Of a stretch of DNA of 64,000 nt, positions 26,469 through 34,935 are shown piece after piece. Both the position numbers and the translations under genes were made by a program. The DNA is from Lysinibacillus fusiformis (lineage in GTDB: Bacteria > Bacillota > Bacilli > Bacillales_A > Planococcaceae): the NCBI RefSeq assembly GCF_002845985.1, contig NZ_PDFK01000001.1, forward strand, positions 1,116,001-1,180,000, in the 5' to 3' direction. Position 1 is the stretch's first letter. Each line of letters begins with the position of its first letter. Under the pieces are notes generated by a model. The model worked only from the letters and a program-made list of their open reading frames with translations, did not search any database and was not told where the DNA came from.

Positions 26469-26696
26469 CAGTTGCTCCCTCTTTCCTAAAATTAACTTGT
26501 CACTCTTGTGAATAAAAGCCAAATTGTATGCTAACATAGGTCATAAGAATTAACAAATTATAGCCTTTTTCACTTTTTATTTTATAAGCACTACTTTTGT
26601 GACACCTACAATAATTGGCCTCACCCCCCTTTAGGATTTTTGTTCCATTATAACTAGGGGTCCTGAACAAATTCTAAACAAATCATGTATACATAC

Positions 26697-26742
26697 AAAA
26701 AAGCAGTAAACAACGCTCTTATTTGAACGTGTTTACTGCTTT
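26697..26742 (-). terminator. terminator after ywfO
   Basis: AAGCAGTAAAC and GTTTACTGCTT form an 11-bp stem extended by ACG/CGT, followed by T residues on the minus strand. Between this and the structured leader (26469-26696) is an AT-rich stretch that should hold the surface-protein promoter; I cannot name a clear one. Confidence 0.85.
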
Positions 26743-26755
26743 GTTTATTCTTATT

Positions 26756-28063
26756 TTATTTGCTGTCTTCTCTTAACAGTGTTAAGATTTGTTTTTTAAT
26801 AGTTGAGTGAATAGAGTCATCCTCTAAGAAATCTAATGGAAAATAGATTTTATGGTCTCGTTTCATACGACCTGAAATGGAATCAACGATGATGGATTCA
26901 CGCGAAAGCTCTCGTAGCTCGCCATTTTTCATTTCTAGAAAAATCGGCACACGCACCTCTTCCTCCCCAGGTCTATAAAAATCATAGGGCAAATCTGCCG
27001 TTGTATCATGAACAAGATAATAATCTGGATTCAGGTCTGCTTGCTTGAAAAGCTCTTGTAGTTTTTGATATTTATCTAGCTCAACACCGGGATCTAAATC
27101 AATGTATTGGAATAGCTTACGATTAACAAAGCGTCGACTTAAATCACTTAGAATAGCATCCCCCTCTTGCATCCATAGCTGAAAATATGTAAAAAGTATA
27201 CTCTCATCTAAAGCAAGATAATCCTCTAATGTAATAGCATTGCGAAAAAATGCTAAGAAGTGAGTAGGTTCATGCTTAAATGTATAACCTTCTTGGCTTA
27301 ATTGTTTAACTCTTTTTAAAATATTATTTAAAATAACTTCCGCACTCCGTGACACAGGGTGGAAATAAATTTGCAAGTACATTTGATAGCGGCTCATAAT
27401 ATAATCTTCCACTGCATGCATGCCTGTTGCTTTAATAACCACTTGGTTTTTACGTGGACGCATTACTCTTAAAATCCGCTCCATATCAAAGTGACCATAG
27501 CTGACACCTGTAAAATAAGCATCACGTTGTAAGTAATCCATACGATCCGCATCAATTTGGCTGGAAATTAAACTGATGACTTGCTTATTCGGATATGTCT
27601 TTTCAATCACTTGCGAGACCTTTTCTGGAAAATCATCTGCTACTTTTCTTAAAACAGCATTTACCTCTGTATCCCCTAATAAAATTTGCCTTGTATAGTA
27701 TTCATGATCCAGCTCGAAGACATTTTCAAAGGCATGTGAAAATGGACCGTGCCCTAAATCATGCAAAAGGGCTGCACATAATACTAATAGTCTTTCCCCT
27801 TCATCCCAATCGGGACGACCGACGAAGATATCATCTACTATGCGGCGTACAATTTCGTAAACACCAAGTGAATGACTAAAGCGGCTGTGTTCCGCCCCAT
27901 GAAATACTAAAAATGTGGTACCTAGCTGACGAACTCTGCGTAAACGCTGAAATTCTCTTGTACCCACTAAATCCCATATCACTTGATCGCGAACATGTAC
28001 ATATCGGTGAACAGGGTCTTTAAATACCTTCTCTTCTTGTAATTTAGCGTTTGCATATGTCAT
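26756..28063 (-). CDS. ywfO: HD-domain phosphohydrolase (YwfO-like, dGTPase-related)
   Basis: 435 residues from ATG 28063, placed after GGAGGTG; a longer frame upstream has no ribosome-binding site. The metal-binding HD signature is in HSRFSHSLGVYEIV and LLHDLGHGPFSHAFE, followed by SSQIDADRMDYLQRDAYFTG, which is typical of the SAMHD1/dNTPase group. It likely hydrolyses (d)NTPs or related nucleotides with divalent metal in the cytoplasm. B. subtilis YwfO lies in the same neighbourhood near rsfA. Substrate specificity is not predictable from sequence alone. Confidence 0.9.
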   Translation of the reverse strand: MTYANAKLQEEKVFKDPVHRYVHVRDQVIWDLVGTREFQRLRRVRQLGTTFLVFHGAEHSRFSHSLGVYEIVRRIVDDIFVGRPDWDEGERLLVLCAALLHDLGHGPFSHAFENVFELDHEYYTRQILLGDTEVNAVLRKVADDFPEKVSQVIEKTYPNKQVISLISSQIDADRMDYLQRDAYFTGVSYGHFDMERILRVMRPRKNQVVIKATGMHAVEDYIMSRYQMYLQIYFHPVSRSAEVILNNILKRVKQLSQEGYTFKHEPTHFLAFFRNAITLEDYLALDESILFTYFQLWMQEGDAILSDLSRRFVNRKLFQYIDLDPGVELDKYQKLQELFKQADLNPDYYLVHDTTADLPYDFYRPGEEEVRVPIFLEMKNGELRELSRESIIVDSISGRMKRDHKIYFPLDFLEDDSIHSTIKKQILTLLREDSK

Positions 28064-28469
28064 TTGGATAGCACCTCCATTTTGTGATAGTTCTATTATA
28101 TGCCATAAATCTAGGACTAGCATACTTATTAACTTTTTTCTATAGATACTAACAACCTTTTTTCGCCATATGCCTATTTATTGTAAATTTCTATTGATCT
28201 AATATTCACAGCAACTTAAAAATATACAAAGCAAATGCTATACCTAATATGTAGAGATAGCAAAGTGTTGAAAAACAAAACAATGGCATTTTTATGAAAG
28301 ATGAGAGGTGGGAAAGATTTTCCGTTCAACAAAATTTAGCAAAGCTTTCACAAATCAAACGAAGGTGATGGTTGTTGAAATCAATCACTTCTCCACATTG
28401 AAAATTAAGAGGCTATCCTTTCTTTAAAAATAGAAATCATGGACTATTTTATTCACTACTAGTATGTAA

Positions 28470-28575
28470 GACAAAAAAAGACACTTTTGTAGTACGGTTG
28501 ATTAGAGTGACGTCTCCCTGGAAAGGACGCTGGCGGAACGGAAATCACCTCCTCACCTTGCCAAAAGGTCATTTT
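28470..28575 (-). repeat. dispersed intergenic repeat, A module (third copy, inverted)
   Basis: The reverse complement contains GGTGATTTCCGTTCCGCCAG, CGTCC and CTAATCAACCGTACT...AAGTGTCTTTT. This matches the module at 39211-39310. The rest of the 28124-28607 gap holds no gene; another imperfect hairpin (GAAGGTGAT ... ATCACTTC) lies at ~28360-28393. Confidence 0.75.
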
Positions 28576-28607
28576 CTACTAATGACATTATCTTTTTTCA
28601 ACAACAT

Positions 28608-28643
28608 GAAAAGCTATCCCTAACAAATAGAGATAGCTTTTTA
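28608..28643. terminator. terminator after the DUF1450 gene
   Basis: AAAAGCTATC and GATAGCTTTT form a 10-bp stem with inner CTA/TAG pairing. The U-run is stronger on the plus strand but the position is 3' of the minus-strand gene. Confidence 0.65.
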
Positions 28644-28645
28644 TT

Positions 28646-28873
28646 TTACTTATTCTTTAATTTTGCTAAAACCTTTTCCATTAGTTCGTCTTCTGTTAGT
28701 GCTGCAACAGGGCGACTATTTACAAAGGTGAATGTTTTTTTGCGTCCTGGGCCACAATAAGAATGACAGCCAATTTCGATGGTTGCATCAGGATCGATTT
28801 CCTTTAATTTTGGAATTAACGTCTTTAAGTTAACGGCCTGACATTCATCGCAAACTTTAAATTCGTTTGCCAT
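28646..28873 (-). CDS. DUF1450 family small cysteine protein
   Basis: 75 residues from ATG 28873. Cysteines lie in [11 protein letters not shown] and in [14 protein letters not shown], giving a CxxC and a CxxxC pair, as in the DUF1450 (YuzB-like) family, whose fold resembles thioredoxin-like ferredoxins. A metal or Fe-S cluster is possible but unproven. No export signal. It stands alone between ywfO and rsfA with a terminator after it. The ribosome-binding site (AAAGGG, 12 bases away) is poor. Confidence 0.8.
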   Translation of the reverse strand: MANEFKVCDECQAVNLKTLIPKLKEIDPDATIEIGCHSYCGPGRKKTFTFVNSRPVAALTEDELMEKVLAKLKNK

Positions 28874-29035
28874 TTTGTCAACAACCCTTTCTATATAGTA
28901 TTTTTTCAACACAATATCGCTCTATTGAACACATGACCTTCACATATTTAAGTATGCAGCATGTGCACAAACCTACATCGGGTATTGTATCGTACTTTTC
29001 CCCTTCTATTCAAGCATAATTCCTTCTACATAGAT

Positions 29036-29065
29036 GAATAAAAGGTTAAAAGATTGGTCATGCTA
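29036..29065 (+). promoter_or_regulatory. candidate sigma-F promoter of rsfA
   Basis: GAATA, 15 bases, then GGTCATGCTA. The -10 fits GGnnAnAHTR with one mismatch and the spacing is that of B. subtilis sigma-F promoters. rsfA is a forespore sigma-F gene in B. subtilis. Confidence 0.6.
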
Positions 29066-29108
29066 GTCTTACATAACAAGTTCCAAATAAAGGTGGGAGG
29101 ATTTTAAG

Positions 29109-29759
29109 ATGAGTAAAATAAGACAAGATGCTTGGTTACAAGAAAACGATGAATTATTAGCAGAGGCGGTTATTCGTCATGTGACGGAAGGTAGCACACA
29201 GCTCAATGCTTTTGAAGAAGCTGGTGATGCATTAAATCGTACTGCTGCAGCCTGTGGTTTCCGTTGGAATGCGGTTGTTCGTAAAGAATATGAGGAACAA
29301 TTAGCAGAGGCTAAAAAAGAAAGAAAAGAGAGAATGCGAGTGTTAGGAGCACCAGCGAGACGTCGTGCCTCTAGTATGTTTACCGTGAATAATAGTGCTG
29401 CGGAAGGAAAATCAATTCCGCTATCTGCTCTTTCTCTTGATATTGTGATAGCTTATTTACTACGTTTACAGCATTCTGGTGAAGTAGGAAATGAATCTTC
29501 AAAATGGAGACAGCTAGTACATGTAACATCTGAGAAAAATAAAAAACTAGAGAAAACTATTACAAAACTAGAGGAAGAAAATCGAGCAATCCGCAAAGAT
29601 TACGAGCAGTTTGTTCAAATTATGAATCGTGCTCGACGTCTTGTAACACTGGATGAAGAAGAAGAGCGAATTGCACCCGTTTTCAAAATGGAGAAAAACG
29701 GAAATCTCGTAACAAGTGGCCCAGTTTATCAATCAGAAAATGGCGATGCGCTAAATTAG
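29109..29759 (+). CDS. rsfA: prespore-specific transcriptional regulator RsfA
   Basis: 216 residues. The N-terminus is a Myb/SANT-like DNA-binding module ([20 protein letters not shown] ... [16 protein letters not shown]). A basic linker ([10 protein letters not shown]) and a C-terminal coiled coil (~130-175, [20 protein letters not shown]) follow. RsfA modulates sigma-F-dependent genes in the forespore of Bacillus. A strong SD (GGGAGGA) and a sigma-F-like promoter precede it. The terminator overlaps its stop codon. It supports the view that the host sporulates. Confidence 0.92.
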   Translation: MSKIRQDAWLQENDELLAEAVIRHVTEGSTQLNAFEEAGDALNRTAAACGFRWNAVVRKEYEEQLAEAKKERKERMRVLGAPARRRASSMFTVNNSAAEGKSIPLSALSLDIVIAYLLRLQHSGEVGNESSKWRQLVHVTSEKNKKLEKTITKLEEENRAIRKDYEQFVQIMNRARRLVTLDEEEERIAPVFKMEKNGNLVTSGPVYQSENGDALN

Positions 29760-29772
29760 CAGCATCGCTTTT
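29743..29772 (+). terminator. terminator overlapping the rsfA stop codon
   Basis: GCGATGC pairs with GCATCGC around a 12-base loop that includes the TAG stop (inner GC/GC pair), followed by TTTTCCCTTTT. Confidence 0.75.
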
Positions 29773-29800
29773 CCCTTTTATGTTTCATATAATCAGCCTA

Positions 29801-30634
29801 TTATTTTCGTTCAAGCATTTTGGCATTACGCTCAAATACTCGCTGTAAATAGAAACCGTATAATATTAATTCTTCATCATAGAAAGATTGTGGACGAACT
29901 TCCTCGGACAACTGATGAAGTAATTGCTGTAGACGAATAACCACCCCTTCTACTGTTAAATCGGGGTCAACAAGCTCTGATAATGATGCCATCACTTCAG
30001 GTACGATTTGAGGATAAATAAACTTTGTCTCCTCTTGTCGCAAGCTTACTTCATAAAAGTCACGAATGAGTGCCGCACGTTGTGAGCCACTTCCTTCAAT
30101 ACATAAATAAATTTGCACAGCCACTCCTTGGCGTAAGCGTCTTTGGGATATACCAGCAAATTTTTTCCCCTCAATACTTAGATCATAAGAGCCAGGGCAA
30201 TAGGAGCCTACAATTTCATAAGCTTCTATTTTATCAGCTACTTCTGGAAACAATCCCTTCACAAGGTCTACCATCACATCATAGCCATCGTTTATACTAA
30301 GCGACTCTGATTGTTCAGACAATACAATAGAAATATTGAGGACTCCTTCATCTAGCACAACTGCTAATCCACCAGAGTTACGAACGATTGGATGATAGCC
30401 TCTAGACTCTAGTAAATCCATACCTTGCTGAACATACGGCAAACGATGATCTTGAATACCAAGCACAACGGATGCCTCATGGACCCATGTACGAATAGTT
30501 GGCGGAGAAGTTAATTGTCCAACTAATTGGCACAACGTATCATCCGTTGCAAACGATTCTAATGGTGATCGTTGCTTGGCACTAATGGATTGATCATAAA
30601 AACGCCAAATTGGCTGTTGTAAAATACTTTTCAT
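29801..30634 (-). CDS. lipL: octanoyl-[GcvH]:protein N-octanoyltransferase
   Basis: 277 residues of the biotin/lipoate-ligase fold. RRSGG-like segment appears as PIVRNSGGLAVVLDEGVLNIS; the catalytic cysteine of LipL is in IVGSYCPGSYDL, followed by KKFAGISQRR. The enzyme moves the octanoyl group from GcvH to E2 subunits such as PDH in the Gram-positive lipoate pathway. The family also includes LipM, but position between rsfA and hemQ matches B. subtilis ywfL (lipL). Monocistronic; ATG follows a GAGGAG site. Confidence 0.92.
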   Translation of the reverse strand: MKSILQQPIWRFYDQSISAKQRSPLESFATDDTLCQLVGQLTSPPTIRTWVHEASVVLGIQDHRLPYVQQGMDLLESRGYHPIVRNSGGLAVVLDEGVLNISIVLSEQSESLSINDGYDVMVDLVKGLFPEVADKIEAYEIVGSYCPGSYDLSIEGKKFAGISQRRLRQGVAVQIYLCIEGSGSQRAALIRDFYEVSLRQEETKFIYPQIVPEVMASLSELVDPDLTVEGVVIRLQQLLHQLSEEVRPQSFYDEELILYGFYLQRVFERNAKMLERK

Positions 30635-30788
30635 ATTGATACTCCTCTAGTCACATATCTTCTTCTTAGAATACATCATCTTTAGTTGGTGTCAAATTCG
30701 TGAATTACTGTCATGAACTTAGGGATTTTGTACAAACTATGATAAACTAATTTTGAATGGTATTCACTTATAAAGGAGTGTTTCAATA

Positions 30789-31538
30789 ATGAATGAAGCA
30801 GCAATTACATTAGATGGATGGTACGCTTTACATGATTTCCGCTCAATCGACTGGGCTTCTTGGAAACTTGTTTCTGCAGAAGAACGTCAAGCAGCAATAG
30901 AGGAATTTATTGCTTATTTAGAAAAATTGAACGAAGCAGATATCGCTAAAACAGGCGCTCATGCCTTTTATGCTATCGTGGGTCAAAAAGCTGACTTTAT
31001 GGTTATGACATTGCGTGAAACAATGGATGAACTACAAGAGATTGAAGCAGAATTCAATAAATTAGCAATTGCTGATTTTACAATTCCTACATATTCTTAT
31101 GTATCTGTTGTGGAGCTTTCAAACTATTTAGCTGGCGAATCAAATGAGGATCCTTACCAAAACCCACATGTACGTGCACGTTTATACCCAGAACTTCCAC
31201 GTGCCAAATATGTATGCTTCTACCCAATGGATAAACGCCGTCAAGGCAACGATAACTGGTACATGCTATCAATGGATGAGCGTAAATCATTAATGCGTTC
31301 TCATGGAATGATTGGTCGTGGCTATGCAGGTAAAGTGAAACAAATTATTACTGGCTCAGTAGGCTTCGATGATCACGAATGGGGCGTAACACTATTCGCA
31401 GACGATGTATTACAATTCAAAAAATTAGTATATGAAATGCGCTTTGATGAAGTGTCTGCTCGCTATGGTGAGTTCGGTGCATTCTTCGTCGGAAACCTAC
31501 TTGATAACGATAAATTAGTTAAGTTCTTAACTGTTTAA
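30789..31538 (+). CDS. hemQ: coproheme decarboxylase HemQ
   Basis: 249 residues, normal for HemQ (chlorite dismutase superfamily). The C-terminal haem-binding half has [20 protein letters not shown] (with the reactive Tyr of the family) and [19 protein letters not shown], followed by DHEWGVTLF and the closing [11 protein letters not shown]. The distal Gln rather than the chlorite dismutase Arg is expected; ITGSVGFDD is in keeping with HemQ. It converts coproheme III to haem b with peroxide in the Gram-positive haem pathway. AAAGGAGTG precedes the ATG, and a strong terminator follows. Confidence 0.95.
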   Translation: MNEAAITLDGWYALHDFRSIDWASWKLVSAEERQAAIEEFIAYLEKLNEADIAKTGAHAFYAIVGQKADFMVMTLRETMDELQEIEAEFNKLAIADFTIPTYSYVSVVELSNYLAGESNEDPYQNPHVRARLYPELPRAKYVCFYPMDKRRQGNDNWYMLSMDERKSLMRSHGMIGRGYAGKVKQIITGSVGFDDHEWGVTLFADDVLQFKKLVYEMRFDEVSARYGEFGAFFVGNLLDNDKLVKFLTV

Positions 31539-31548
31539 TACACATAGA

Positions 31549-31582
31549 AAATGCGAGTCCTCCACAACGGACTCGCATTTTT
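31549..31582. terminator. bidirectional terminator after hemQ
   Basis: AAATGCGAGTCC and GGACTCGCATTT form a perfect 12-bp stem with an 8-base loop and a U-tail; A-residues on the left allow function on the minus strand too. Confidence 0.9.
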
Positions 31583-31763
31583 AAATTTCGTTTTCTTCAG
31601 CATTCTCAGATTCAAATATTAAAATAATGATGTGAATAAAGAACCCAGTAAGAACCATGAGAAAAACTAAATACCAATTATATGGTTGATGATAGTATTC
31701 TGCTATCCCAACTGCTAAAAAAGCACTGATGATAATGGCTACAAACATACTAAAAATACGCAT
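31581..31763 (-). CDS. 60-residue membrane protein (paralogue of the next gene)
   Basis: Starts at ATG 31763 after AGAAGGAGC; a longer frame upstream lacks a ribosome-binding site. Two hydrophobic helices (~3-20 and ~30-52) flank the polar turn AEYYHQPYNWYL; the tail is acidic (ESENAEENEI). It is clearly similar to the 56-residue product at 31906-32076 (shared SA-LA, E-YY/FY-QP-WYL, GFFI-ILI), so the two are tandem duplicates. No function known; the pattern resembles small two-helix membrane proteins common in Bacillales. Confidence 0.75.
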   Translation of the reverse strand: MRIFSMFVAIIISAFLAVGIAEYYHQPYNWYLVFLMVLTGFFIHIIILIFESENAEENEI

Positions 31764-31840
31764 GAAAACGCTCCTTCTTGAAAGCAAAAATAAAGTCACT
31801 TTTAGTATGTCTCGCTCTATCTTTAATATACTTGTAATAT

Positions 31841-31872
31841 AAAAAAGTGCCATCTCTCTGCGATGACACTTT
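31841..31872 (-). terminator. terminator between the small paralogous genes
   Basis: AAAGTGTCATC and GATGGCACTTT form an 11-bp stem (one G-U) followed by TTTATATT on the minus strand. It separates the 56-residue gene from its 60-residue paralogue. Confidence 0.8.
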
Positions 31873-31905
31873 GTTCATTCATCCATTCAATTTTTGCATA
31901 CTTCC

Positions 31906-32076
31906 TCAAGAGTGTTCGTCCTTTACTTTTAAAATCAAAATAACAGTTTGAATAAAAAAACCGATTACAATTATGACAATAAAGAGATACCAATGGAGCG
32001 GCTGTCCATAAAACTCGCCCAATAGAAAAGCCAGTACCGCACTTAATAAAATTCCAAACCAAACTCCAATTTCCAT
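31906..32076 (-). CDS. 56-residue membrane protein (paralogue of the previous gene)
   Basis: Frame from ATG 32076 to TGA 31906, preceded by GAGGTGAG at a 6-base distance. Two hydrophobic helices flank GEFYGQPLHWYLF; the end is basic-acidic (KVKDEHS). The paralogue at 31581-31763 has the same layout, which is the main evidence that both are real. A 263-base frame covering part of this region is in the wrong phase and is not a gene. Function unknown. Confidence 0.75.
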   Translation of the reverse strand: MEIGVWFGILLSAVLAFLLGEFYGQPLHWYLFIVIIVIGFFIQTVILILKVKDEHS

Positions 32077-32322
32077 AAGTACTCACCTCACATGTATTGA
32101 ATACACATGCAAATCATCCATCTCACATTCCCCTAATTCTATCTTTTTCTATTTACCCGTTTTGACTAAAAGACTATCGGATCTTGTAGCGTTTTCAATT
32201 ATTTTCTAGGCACTTATCGTTATGATTACTATATGCATAGTAACTTTAATGTGTGATTGTCTTTCTTATCAAAATTGAACATGTCTACAATACCCTCGTG
32301 CATATACTGTCTGCGAGGAGGT

Positions 32323-32748
32323 ATGAAAATCGCTGTTATCAAGACGAATGATGCACAGACTGCCCTACTAGCAAGGCTAATGCGTGCCGAAGCAGAAGGT
32401 GAAGGAGAGCTAGGCATGCTGATGGTTGGGAATGTTGGCGTTAATCGTGTAAGAGGTGACTGTTTAGATTTTGGTGATATTCGAACGATTGAGCAAATGG
32501 TTTATCAGCGTCCGGGAGGCTTTGAAGCAACACAAAAGGGTTATTTTTATCAGCGGGCCCGTGAACAAGACATTCGTTTAGCGAAAAGGGTGATTCAAGG
32601 GGAAAGATTTCATCCAGCTACTCGCTCCTTGTGGTTTTTCATGCCAGCGGGGGATTGTCCCGCACAATGGTATGGTCAATGGAATACTGGCAGATTCAAA
32701 TCTCATTGCTTTTTCTCGCCATCTGAACAAGATTGTCCTCAAATTTAA
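32323..32748 (+). CDS. cwlJ: spore cortex-lytic cell-wall hydrolase CwlJ
   Basis: 141 residues from ATG 32323. This is the catalytic SleB/CwlJ (Hydrolase_2) domain alone, without signal peptide or peptidoglycan-binding repeats, as in CwlJ. Landmarks are MRAEAEGEGELGMLMVGNVG (with the catalytic Glu), GYFYQRAREQD, SLWFFMPAGDCPAQWYGQWN and FKSHCFFSP. It degrades muramic-lactam cortex during germination and sits in the spore coat. The SD GAGGAGGT almost touches the ATG, so spacing is unusually short. It is followed by gerQ, which is required for CwlJ localisation. Confidence 0.93.
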   Translation: MKIAVIKTNDAQTALLARLMRAEAEGEGELGMLMVGNVGVNRVRGDCLDFGDIRTIEQMVYQRPGGFEATQKGYFYQRAREQDIRLAKRVIQGERFHPATRSLWFFMPAGDCPAQWYGQWNTGRFKSHCFFSPSEQDCPQI

Positions 32749-32770
32749 AAAGAAAGTAGGTTGATAATTG

Positions 32771-33106
32771 ATGATGCCTTATTATTGGACACCAACAACG
32801 CAACAACAAATGACTCCTCCTCCAGTCACTCTTCCGAGCGGACGACCACCTGGTCGTGAGGAGTCCTATATAGAAAATATTTTACGTTTGAATCGCGGAA
32901 AACCAGCTACCTTCCATTTTTCTTTCGAACATGCTGTGGAACAGGGAAAAAATACAAAAACTGTTCGTGGTGTGGTAGAAGCCGCTGGTCGTGATCATGT
33001 CATTATTCGTGAACTAAAATCCAATCATCGCTTCCTATTCCCTATGATTTATTTCGATTTTGCTGAATACGATGAGGAAATGGCTTACTTTAATCAAAAT
33101 CCATAA
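32771..33106 (+). CDS. gerQ: spore coat protein GerQ
   Basis: 111 residues from ATG 32771 (a TTG at 32768 is also possible, 7 bases after AGG). The N-terminus is Tyr/Gln/Pro-rich (YYWTPTTQQQMTPPP), as expected of a transglutaminase-cross-linked coat protein, and the C-terminal half (SYIENILRLNRGK ... HRFLFPMIYFDFAEYDEE) is the conserved GerQ domain. It holds CwlJ in the coat and is needed for Ca-DPA germination. It is 22 bases downstream of cwlJ, so the two form an operon. Confidence 0.93.
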   Translation: MMPYYWTPTTQQQMTPPPVTLPSGRPPGREESYIENILRLNRGKPATFHFSFEHAVEQGKNTKTVRGVVEAAGRDHVIIRELKSNHRFLFPMIYFDFAEYDEEMAYFNQNP

Positions 33107-33122
33107 TGCCATCTTGTAATGT

Positions 33123-33175
33123 AAAAATCCGCTATACGCTCACTGACAAAAGTCGATGAGTGTAGGCGGATTTTT
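33123..33175. terminator. bidirectional terminator between gerQ and the amidohydrolase
   Basis: AAAAATCCGC ... GCGGATTTTT enclose a longer imperfect stem (CTCACTGAC/GTCGATGAG). U-runs lie in both directions. Confidence 0.85.
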
Positions 33176-33189
33176 ATCATTCACTATAT

Positions 33190-34365
33190 TTAGTGCTCTT
33201 TTAGATACGTTAAAGTTGCTTTCCCTAAAGTTTTCGCAGCTATTAGCATGGCACGTTCATCAAAATCAAAGCGTGCATGATGATGTGGATAGGCAGTTTC
33301 CCATTCCGGCTTTTTAGCACCTGTGAAGAAGAAAGTACCCGGTACCTTTTCTAAATAATAGGCAAAATCTTCCCCAATCATAAACGGTGGACATGTTATT
33401 ACTTGCTCCACACCTGGAACAGTAGACGCCAACTGTGCTACAAACTCTGTTTCTTTTTGATGGTTATATACAGGCGGATAACCTCTTGTATAACGATATT
33501 CATAGCTTGCCCCAAATGCCAGACATGTCGCATTTAAAACTGCTTCTAGTTCCTGCTCCATTTGTGAACGTACTTCTTCTTCAAAGGTACGAATTGTTCC
33601 TGCTAAAATCACTCGATCCGCAATCACATTAAACGGATTAATAGCCTCCAAATGACCAATTGTTAAAACAGCTGATTTTAATGGATCAATGCGTCTTGAA
33701 ACAAGTTGTTGAGCATTGACCACAAATTGTGAGGCAAGGGTAACAGCATCGATGGAATGATGTGGCTCTGCGCCATGACCGCCTTTCCCTTGAACCGTGA
33801 TTTCTACTTTATCCGCAGCTGCCATAATGGCTCCATCCTTCACTAAAATTTCTCCTAGTGGTATAGGCGCCCATAAGTGCGTACCAAAAATAACATCTAC
33901 GCCATCTAAACAACCATCCTCTATCATCGGCTTTGCGCCACCTGGTGCTACTTCCTCTGCATGCTGGTGAATAAACACCACATTGCCTGTTATTTCATCC
34001 TTCATCGCATTGAGTGCTTTAGCTAGCCCAAGCAATGTTGCTGTATGACCATCATGTCCACATGCATGCATTTTTCCAGCTACTTTAGATTTATAAGATA
34101 CATCATTTTCCTCTTGTATCGCTAATGCATCAAAATCAGCACGTAATGCTACTGTCTTACCAGGTTTTCCGCTACATAATATAGCTACTACGCCACGTCC
34201 CCCTACTCCTTCACGAACCTCATGACCCAATTCTCTATGAAAAGCAGCTATATAGGCTGGCGTCTCCACTTCCTCAAAGGATAATTCAGGGTATTCATGT
34301 AAATGACGACGAATCCCTACCATTTCATTATAGTACCCATCTATTAATGCAAATAGTTTTTCCAT
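33190..34365 (-). CDS. M20 family amidohydrolase (N-acyl amino acid amidohydrolase/hippurate hydrolase type)
   Basis: 391 residues. Metal-ligand motifs of the M20D group are seen: MHACGHDGHTATLLG (near 103), HQHAEEVAPGGAKPMIEDG and, at the C-terminus, GEDFAYYLEKVPG and HHARFDFDE. The lid/dimerisation domain is residues ~185-295 (GKGGHGAEPHHSIDAV). It removes acyl groups from N-acyl amino acids or amino acid derivatives in the cytoplasm. RBS is GAGAGG. Substrate cannot be fixed; family members include YhaA, AmhX and hippurate hydrolases. Monocistronic. Confidence 0.9.
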   Translation of the reverse strand: MEKLFALIDGYYNEMVGIRRHLHEYPELSFEEVETPAYIAAFHRELGHEVREGVGGRGVVAILCSGKPGKTVALRADFDALAIQEENDVSYKSKVAGKMHACGHDGHTATLLGLAKALNAMKDEITGNVVFIHQHAEEVAPGGAKPMIEDGCLDGVDVIFGTHLWAPIPLGEILVKDGAIMAAADKVEITVQGKGGHGAEPHHSIDAVTLASQFVVNAQQLVSRRIDPLKSAVLTIGHLEAINPFNVIADRVILAGTIRTFEEEVRSQMEQELEAVLNATCLAFGASYEYRYTRGYPPVYNHQKETEFVAQLASTVPGVEQVITCPPFMIGEDFAYYLEKVPGTFFFTGAKKPEWETAYPHHHARFDFDERAMLIAAKTLGKATLTYLKEH

Positions 34366-34482
34366 ACTACATAACCTCTCTTTTTGTATTTTCGAAATAT
34401 TGCAAGTAATATTAGTAGTGTACTATAAATTCTTACAAAATGAATAGGATTTAAATCGCCAACGTAAAAAATTCGTTTATAA

Positions 34483-34516
34483 CAAAAAAACTCTCCTACA
34501 AATAATGTAAGAGAGT
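34483..34516 (-). terminator. terminator after the ung-linked cluster
   Basis: ACTCTCTTAC and GTAGGAGAGT pair over 10 bp (one G-U) around ATTATTT and are followed by seven T residues on the minus strand. Confidence 0.88.
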
Positions 34517-34528
34517 CTTAACTTTAAA

Positions 34529-34909
34529 TTAGCGAGCATGTTTTAAAGCAGATAAAATAATGAGTAACCATCCAGCTAAGAATAGGACGCCACCAATTGG
34601 TGTAATGGCACCCAATACTTTAATTCCACTTATCGCCAGTACATATAAGCTACCTGAGAAGAACACAATGCCCAGATTAAAGAAAATACCTGCTACATTT
34701 AATTGCTTTACTTCACCTAATAGTTTAGAGCTCATTAATAGACCAATGACCAGCAGCCCTGTTGCATGAAACATTTGATATTGAACAGCAGTCTCCCAAA
34801 TTCCTCGGCTATATTCATCTAATATTTCCTTTAACGCATGTGCACCAAATGCACCCAATGCCACTGCTAATAGGCCATGAAGAGCACCTGTCACGATGAA
34901 TCTTTTCAT
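34529..34909 (-). CDS. ywdK: DUF423 membrane protein (YwdK-like)
   Basis: 126 residues with four hydrophobic helices and the DUF423 landmarks VALGAFGAHALK near the N-terminus and TPIGGVLFLAGW near the C-terminus. Integral membrane protein of unknown function, widespread in bacteria. It is the last gene of the ung-59 residue ORF-ywdI-ywdK cluster, in the B. subtilis order. Confidence 0.88.
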   Translation of the reverse strand: MKRFIVTGALHGLLAVALGAFGAHALKEILDEYSRGIWETAVQYQMFHATGLLVIGLLMSSKLLGEVKQLNVAGIFFNLGIVFFSGSLYVLAISGIKVLGAITPIGGVLFLAGWLLIILSALKHAR

Positions 34910-34935
34910 TTCTCGTACCCTACCTTTTAAATGGA

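Noticed and set aside
31823-32086. 87-codon minus-strand frame
   Set aside because: It is out of phase with the better-supported 56-residue paralogue at 31906-32076.
32200-32320. Possible sigma-E promoter before cwlJ (CATATACT at ~32301)
   Set aside because: The matching -35 is poor, and the position would put the transcript start on top of the SD.
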